Shown here piece after piece: positions 60,232 to 64,000 of a stretch of DNA of 64,000 nt. The DNA is from Bryobacteraceae bacterium (lineage in GTDB: Bacteria > Acidobacteriota > Terriglobia > Bryobacterales > Bryobacteraceae). Below the pieces are notes generated by a model, which saw only the letters and a program-made list of their open reading frames with translations, had not been told where the DNA came from and did no database searches. Position 1 is the stretch's first letter, and each line of letters starts with the position of its first letter. Both the position numbers and the translations under genes were made by a program. The DNA lies in contig JAHDVK010000012.1 of the NCBI GenBank assembly GCA_023384675.1, positions 1 to 64,000 of the forward strand, in the 5' to 3' direction.

Positions 60232-63200
60232 CTAGGGCGCCACCCGGAACTCGAACAGGTTCTCGGACAGCCGCTTTCCCCCCGCCGTCACCACGGCCAC
60301 CAGCCGGTATTCGCCCGGCGAGGCGGCCTTCCACTTCGCTTCCGCCACTGGCTCCGCCGAATCCGGGCCGAAGGTGTGGCTGCTCTTTCCCTGGGCCAGC
60401 ACCTTGCCCTGCGCATCCTCGAAACGCCAGGCGATCTCCGCGTTGGCGATGGGGTTGTGCAGATCGTTGATGCCCCAGACGCCCACGCCCACTTCCTCGC
60501 CCGGCTTCCATTCGTCGCGGTCGAACTCCAGGCTGGCCAGCACAGGCTCGAAACTGCGCGCCACTTGGGCATGCACTTTGGTTGGCACGCGGTAAAAATC
60601 CACCGCCGCCATGGTCACCGATGGCCAGAAATCAATTGCGAAAAAGTGGAAAATACCCGCCGCTCCGTCGCGCTTATTCCGCCGGGTCCGTTCCAATGCT
60701 ATCTGAAAAAGTCGAGCGGCATAGCGCTGGCTTTTGTCGATCAACTGTTCCGGAGTCTGCTTGCCGGAGAGGTCGCCCCAAGCCCGGGTGGCCTCCGGAA
60801 TCTGCAGCCGGTGATAGTGCCAGAGTTCCGCGTGTTCGGTGATCGGCCACTTGTCCTTCATGAAGCGGTCGAGGCTCTCGCGGGCGGGCAGCGCGGTGGC
60901 GCCGAGTTCGGTCACCAGCGGCGCGGTCATTTTCGCGTACTGCCAGATTGAGCCGCCGTACCAGCCGTAATAGAGGTGCGCGTCGCCCCAGCGGCTGGTG
61001 GAGGGCTGCACGTAGCGGTCCTGCGGATCGAGCAGCGAAGGTCGCGCCGCCACGTGCTTCACCAGGTCGAGATAGTTCTCGAAATCCTCTTCGTCCGAAC
61101 CGCACCAGGCCATCACCGACGCGTGGTTGCGCACCATCCGGATGTGATCGTCGAACAGCGCCGCCGCGCGGGGCGAAAATTCGTGATCGTGCGGGTACCA
61201 CGCCTCCAGGTAGTCCTGCCAAATCATCAGCCCGCGCTCGTCGGCGATTTCATAGAATTCCGGATTCTCAAAATGGCAGTGAATGCGCACCAGATTGATG
61301 TTCATGTTTTGCAGAATTTCGAAATCGCGCTCGTACTCCTTGCGCCCCATTTCCGACAACCACAGGTTGGCGTAAACATTCGTTCCGCGCAAAAAGACGT
61401 GTTTTCCATTGAGATAAAAGCGTTCGCCGATGCGGGTAATCGTGCGGATGCCCACGGCCATCCGCCGGGCGTCGAGCACATTGCCGGCGGCGTTCTTCAG
61501 GCGGATGTCGAGCGTGTAGAGGTTCGGCTTGCCGTGCTCCCAGGTCCACCAGAGTTGCGGCTGTCTGACTGGAATCGTGAGGCGCTCACGCGCCTGCTCC
61601 ACCGGGGCGGTGAGCCGCAGCGCTTCCCCGCCCTGGAAATTCCGGGGGGCGAGCGTGATCTCCCATTCGTACTCATCGGGCTCGCCCGCGGCCTCGACGC
61701 CCACCACCACGGCGGCCGACCCATCGGCGTTCAACCGCGTGTCCACGGCCACATCGGCGATTCGGACGGGCGCGCCCGCGGTGATGCGCACGGACCGCGT
61801 AATGCCCAGCGCGGTGATGTCGTCCGGCTTCTGATCCACCCCGCCATAGGCGCCCTTCACCGTGTAAGGACGGTGCTTCCAGTAGTAGTGGACGGGGGTC
61901 CACACCCGCACCATCAGTTCGTGATCGTGGCCGGGCTTCACGAGCGCGGTCACGTCGTATTCGTGGGGCGTCACATAGCCTTCATGCCTGCCCAGGCGCT
62001 GGCCGTCGATGAAAGTCTCCGCGAAATAGTCCGTCGCGCCGAACTGCAGCCGCAACGTCTGCCCGCCCCATTCCGGCGGCACGCGCAGCGTCCGTTTGTA
62101 CCACCACTCCTTGTAGCTGACCCAGCCCGCCTCGCGGGAGTAGATCTGCTCCCGCGGCAGCCACTGCAAATGCGCCGAGCCCGGCACGCGCACCTTGCGC
62201 CATTCCGACGACGGCCCCGCGCCTTTTTCGCCCCACGCAAGCTCCCATTCGCCGTCGAGCGAAATGGCTTGCGGCGCCCAGTGCGCCGGCAATTCCTGGA
62301 TTTGCGCCACGGCTGGCTCACGCATGAGCCGCAGCGGTTGCAGGAATTCGATCTCGCCCTCGCGCGCCGCGCTCACTTCGACCAGCAGCGGATTGCGGAC
62401 CCGGCGGTTTTCGGCGCGCGCCGCGAGCGCCGTGCGATGGCCGGCCCACTTCGTGAACAGCAGCGCGACTTCGCTTGCCGCTTTCGCGCTCTTCGCCTCG
62501 AAGCGCGATGAGCAGGCCCCGGCCCACTCGAGCGTTTCGTCGAGCGCGGCCACGGCAAGCGCGCCGTAGTCCTCCGTGGCGTGATAGAAGACGAAGTGCC
62601 CGCCCGCGGGCCTGGTCCATGGGCGCGCCTGGATTTCGTGGTCCGGCGGCTCGTTGCTGTCGGGGCCGGTGGGCCAGACGTATTCGTTGCCGTCCACGCA
62701 GCGGTTGAACGGCCAGAAGGGCGTGGCGGCGACGCGGGCGAACCGGAACCCGCGCGGGGCTTTCCAGCGCACAACGGGCGAGTCCGCATCCAGCGACAGC
62801 TCCGTGACGCCGCGCTCGCCGCGCAGCGTGAGCCGGGCGGTGAGCGGGGTCGACTCCATTTCGACCTTCTGAATCGCGCCCAGGCCGCCCAGCGGCTCCC
62901 AGCCTTCGTTCGGCCCCGGCACGGGCGTCCCCGAGCGGTCCTTCATCACCGGCGAGGCATCGTACATGTCGTACTTATCCTTTTCGTCGGGCGTCCGCTC
63001 CACCAGGTTGAGCATGCGCGCCTCGCCGGCCTGCAGGTTGAACGCCTCCACGATGCGTCCCGTGCGGGGGTCCAGCACCAGCCGGATTATGTCGTTTTTC
63101 AGCTCAATCCGGCCCGATGACAACGTGTGCAATAACACTTTTTCGCGCATCCGGCCTTCGCGTTTGTCGCAGCACATGACGCGGTACTCGGCCACGCCCG

Positions 63201-63453
63201 CGCCCATCACCGAAACGGGAAACACGAGCCGCGCGCCCTCCACCACGGCGGGCAGTTCGCGGCCTTGTGAGTCCGCCACGCGGTAGCCTTCGCGGTGATT
63301 GCCAAGTTTGTCGAGCGGCACACGGACCAATTCGTTCGTCCGGCGCTCGATTCCGGTGGGTTCTTCGACGCGGATGGTCCACACCTCCGCGGCGGCGAAG
63401 GAGGCGCTGAGCGCGAGCGCGGGAATCAGGTTTCGATACACTGGTTTTCGCAT
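60232..63453 (-). CDS. Secreted glycoside hydrolase family 2 enzyme with extra N-terminal domain
   Basis: 1073 residues from ATG 63453. A signal peptide (about 1-20) is followed by about 370 residues resembling the C-terminal beta-sandwich of GH38-type mannosidases (RIELKNDIIRLVLDPRTGRIVEAFN). The GH2 part then starts (LDGEWELAWGEKG, YKEWWYKRTLRVP) with sugar-binding, Ig-like and TIM-barrel domains (NINLVRIHCHF, LMIWQDYLEAWYPH). The acid/base Glu is probably in WCGSDEEDFE and the nucleophile Glu in LVTELGATALP. Beta-mannosidase-type activity is likely but not proved. Its start codon shares bases with the divergent aminotransferase gene. Confidence 0.82.
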   Translation of the reverse strand: MRKPVYRNLIPALALSASFAAAEVWTIRVEEPTGIERRTNELVRVPLDKLGNHREGYRVADSQGRELPAVVEGARLVFPVSVMGAGVAEYRVMCCDKREGRMREKVLLHTLSSGRIELKNDIIRLVLDPRTGRIVEAFNLQAGEARMLNLVERTPDEKDKYDMYDASPVMKDRSGTPVPGPNEGWEPLGGLGAIQKVEMESTPLTARLTLRGERGVTELSLDADSPVVRWKAPRGFRFARVAATPFWPFNRCVDGNEYVWPTGPDSNEPPDHEIQARPWTRPAGGHFVFYHATEDYGALAVAALDETLEWAGACSSRFEAKSAKAASEVALLFTKWAGHRTALAARAENRRVRNPLLVEVSAAREGEIEFLQPLRLMREPAVAQIQELPAHWAPQAISLDGEWELAWGEKGAGPSSEWRKVRVPGSAHLQWLPREQIYSREAGWVSYKEWWYKRTLRVPPEWGGQTLRLQFGATDYFAETFIDGQRLGRHEGYVTPHEYDVTALVKPGHDHELMVRVWTPVHYYWKHRPYTVKGAYGGVDQKPDDITALGITRSVRITAGAPVRIADVAVDTRLNADGSAAVVVGVEAAGEPDEYEWEITLAPRNFQGGEALRLTAPVEQARERLTIPVRQPQLWWTWEHGKPNLYTLDIRLKNAAGNVLDARRMAVGIRTITRIGERFYLNGKHVFLRGTNVYANLWLSEMGRKEYERDFEILQNMNINLVRIHCHFENPEFYEIADERGLMIWQDYLEAWYPHDHEFSPRAAALFDDHIRMVRNHASVMAWCGSDEEDFENYLDLVKHVAARPSLLDPQDRYVQPSTSRWGDAHLYYGWYGGSIWQYAKMTAPLVTELGATALPARESLDRFMKDKWPITEHAELWHYHRLQIPEATRAWGDLSGKQTPEQLIDKSQRYAARLFQIALERTRRNKRDGAAGIFHFFAIDFWPSVTMAAVDFYRVPTKVHAQVARSFEPVLASLEFDRDEWKPGEEVGVGVWGINDLHNPIANAEIAWRFEDAQGKVLAQGKSSHTFGPDSAEPVAEAKWKAASPGEYRLVAVVTAGGKRLSENLFEFRVAP

Positions 63454-64000
63454 GAGTAAGCTAGCAATCCTCGGCGGCGAAAAGGTTCGCCAGAAGCCGT
63501 TCAGCCCCTGGCCCCTGTATTCGGAGAACGACAAAGCGCGGGTGTTGGAAGTGCTGGAATCGCGGAATTGGGGCGGATATCCGTTCCCCAACCGGTTTGC
63601 CTCCGAATTCGCACAGAAGTTTGCAGACTATCACGGCGCCAAGTATGGCTGCACGGTGGTGAATGGAACGGTCTCGCTCACGGTGGCGCTGCGCGCGGCG
63701 GGAACGAAGTTCGGCGACGAAGTGATTCTGCCCGCCTACACCTGGGATGGCACGGCCACCGCGGTGCTCGACGCCGGCTGCGTGCCCATCTTCGCCGACG
63801 TCGATCCGGACACGTATTGCCTCGACATCGAGGATGTGCGCCGCAAAATCACGCCGCGGACGCGCGCCGTGATGCCGGTTCATCTCGCGATGCGCTTCGC
63901 CGACATGGACGCCCTGCTCGACCTGGCCCGCGAAAAGGATCTCATCGTCATCGAGGACGCCGCGCACGTCCACGGCGGCTTTTACAAGGGCCGCGGAGCC
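63452..64000 (+). CDS. DegT/DnrJ/EryC1/StrS aminotransferase, N-terminal part
   Basis: The frame runs from ATG 63452 off the window end, giving 183 residues. The opening (LAILGGEKVR, ENDKARVLEVLESRNWGG) and the segments NGTVSLTVALRAAG, GDEVILPAYTWDGTA and VIEDAAHVHGG match the DegT/AHBA-synthase family. The catalytic Lys would lie beyond the window. These PLP enzymes transfer amino groups to keto-sugars or inosose-like compounds. No Shine-Dalgarno is seen before this start. Confidence 0.85.
   Translation, partial: MSKLAILGGEKVRQKPFSPWPLYSENDKARVLEVLESRNWGGYPFPNRFASEFAQKFADYHGAKYGCTVVNGTVSLTVALRAAGTKFGDEVILPAYTWDGTATAVLDAGCVPIFADVDPDTYCLDIEDVRRKITPRTRAVMPVHLAMRFADMDALLDLAREKDLIVIEDAAHVHGGFYKGRGA

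Noticed and set aside
1-64000. CRISPR arrays, tRNA or rRNA genes, phage or insertion-sequence genes.
   Set aside because: No regularly spaced direct repeats, cloverleaf-like segments, transposase or integrase motifs were found on reading through.

Overview
The window is one high-GC, gene-dense chromosomal segment. It most resembles a soil Acidobacteriota of the Solibacter/Bryobacter type. That is an inference from several traits: two very large Oar-like TonB-dependent receptors with an N-terminal carboxypeptidase-regulatory domain, many sugar-handling enzymes with twin-arginine-like leaders (Gfo/Idh/MocA, enolase-superfamily, ThuA, sugar isomerase), ECF sigma/anti-sigma pairs, and lipid A synthesis (LpxC), which marks a Gram-negative envelope. 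I saw no rRNA, tRNA, CRISPR array, phage or intact insertion sequence.

Layout. 1-792 is the end of a calcium-binding FG-GAP protein. 1004-1597 is an AhpD/CMD-like peroxidase gene carrying an in-frame TGA exactly at the second position of its CxxC motif, followed by a bacterial SECIS-like stem-loop. I call it a selenoprotein, and it is the most notable feature here. 2507-7398 is a sugar-acid/sugar catabolic group (enolase-superfamily dehydratase, TIM-barrel isomerase, ThuA, Gfo/Idh/MocA). 7377-10641 (minus) holds a site-2 protease with CBS domains, a flavin oxidoreductase and small membrane proteins. 10795-19952 is a complete myo-inositol catabolic operon (LacI regulator, iolB, iolC, a Cgl0159-type aldolase, iolD, iolA, iolE, iolG), with a perfect 20-bp palindromic operator in front of the regulator.

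20349-22297 is an ECF sigma/zinc anti-sigma pair divergent from a flavodiiron-type metallo-beta-lactamase-fold protein. 22682-29197 (minus) carries a TonB-dependent receptor, a large secreted protein of unknown family and a SIMPL-domain protein. 29442-33435 carries an Asp-box propeller protein, a putative toroid lyase-like protein and a class V aminotransferase. 34202-40009 is a compact electron-transfer operon: a large acyl-CoA dehydrogenase, a FixC-FixX-like ETF:quinone oxidoreductase, and very divergent EtfB and EtfA. A Xaa-Pro peptidase follows.

41875-46246 is an envelope group (LpxC, CDP-alcohol phosphatidyltransferase, YdcF-like protein, MsbA-like ABC exporter), followed by the second TonB-dependent receptor (46429-50046) and a PAP2 phosphatase. 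51210-55908 (minus) is a three-gene secreted/sugar operon. 55992-59643 holds a polytopic membrane protein, a VapBC toxin-antitoxin pair with a clear operator, and a second ECF sigma/anti-sigma/membrane-sensor set. 59872-60195 is an A-type Fe-S carrier. 60232-63453 is a large secreted GH2 enzyme with an extra N-terminal domain. 63452-64000 is a truncated DegT/DnrJ aminotransferase whose start codon overlaps that of the divergent GH2 gene.

Many long antisense ORFs in this GC-rich DNA are shadows of real genes and were left out. Functions come from motif reading without database searches, so substrate assignments for the sugar enzymes are provisional.
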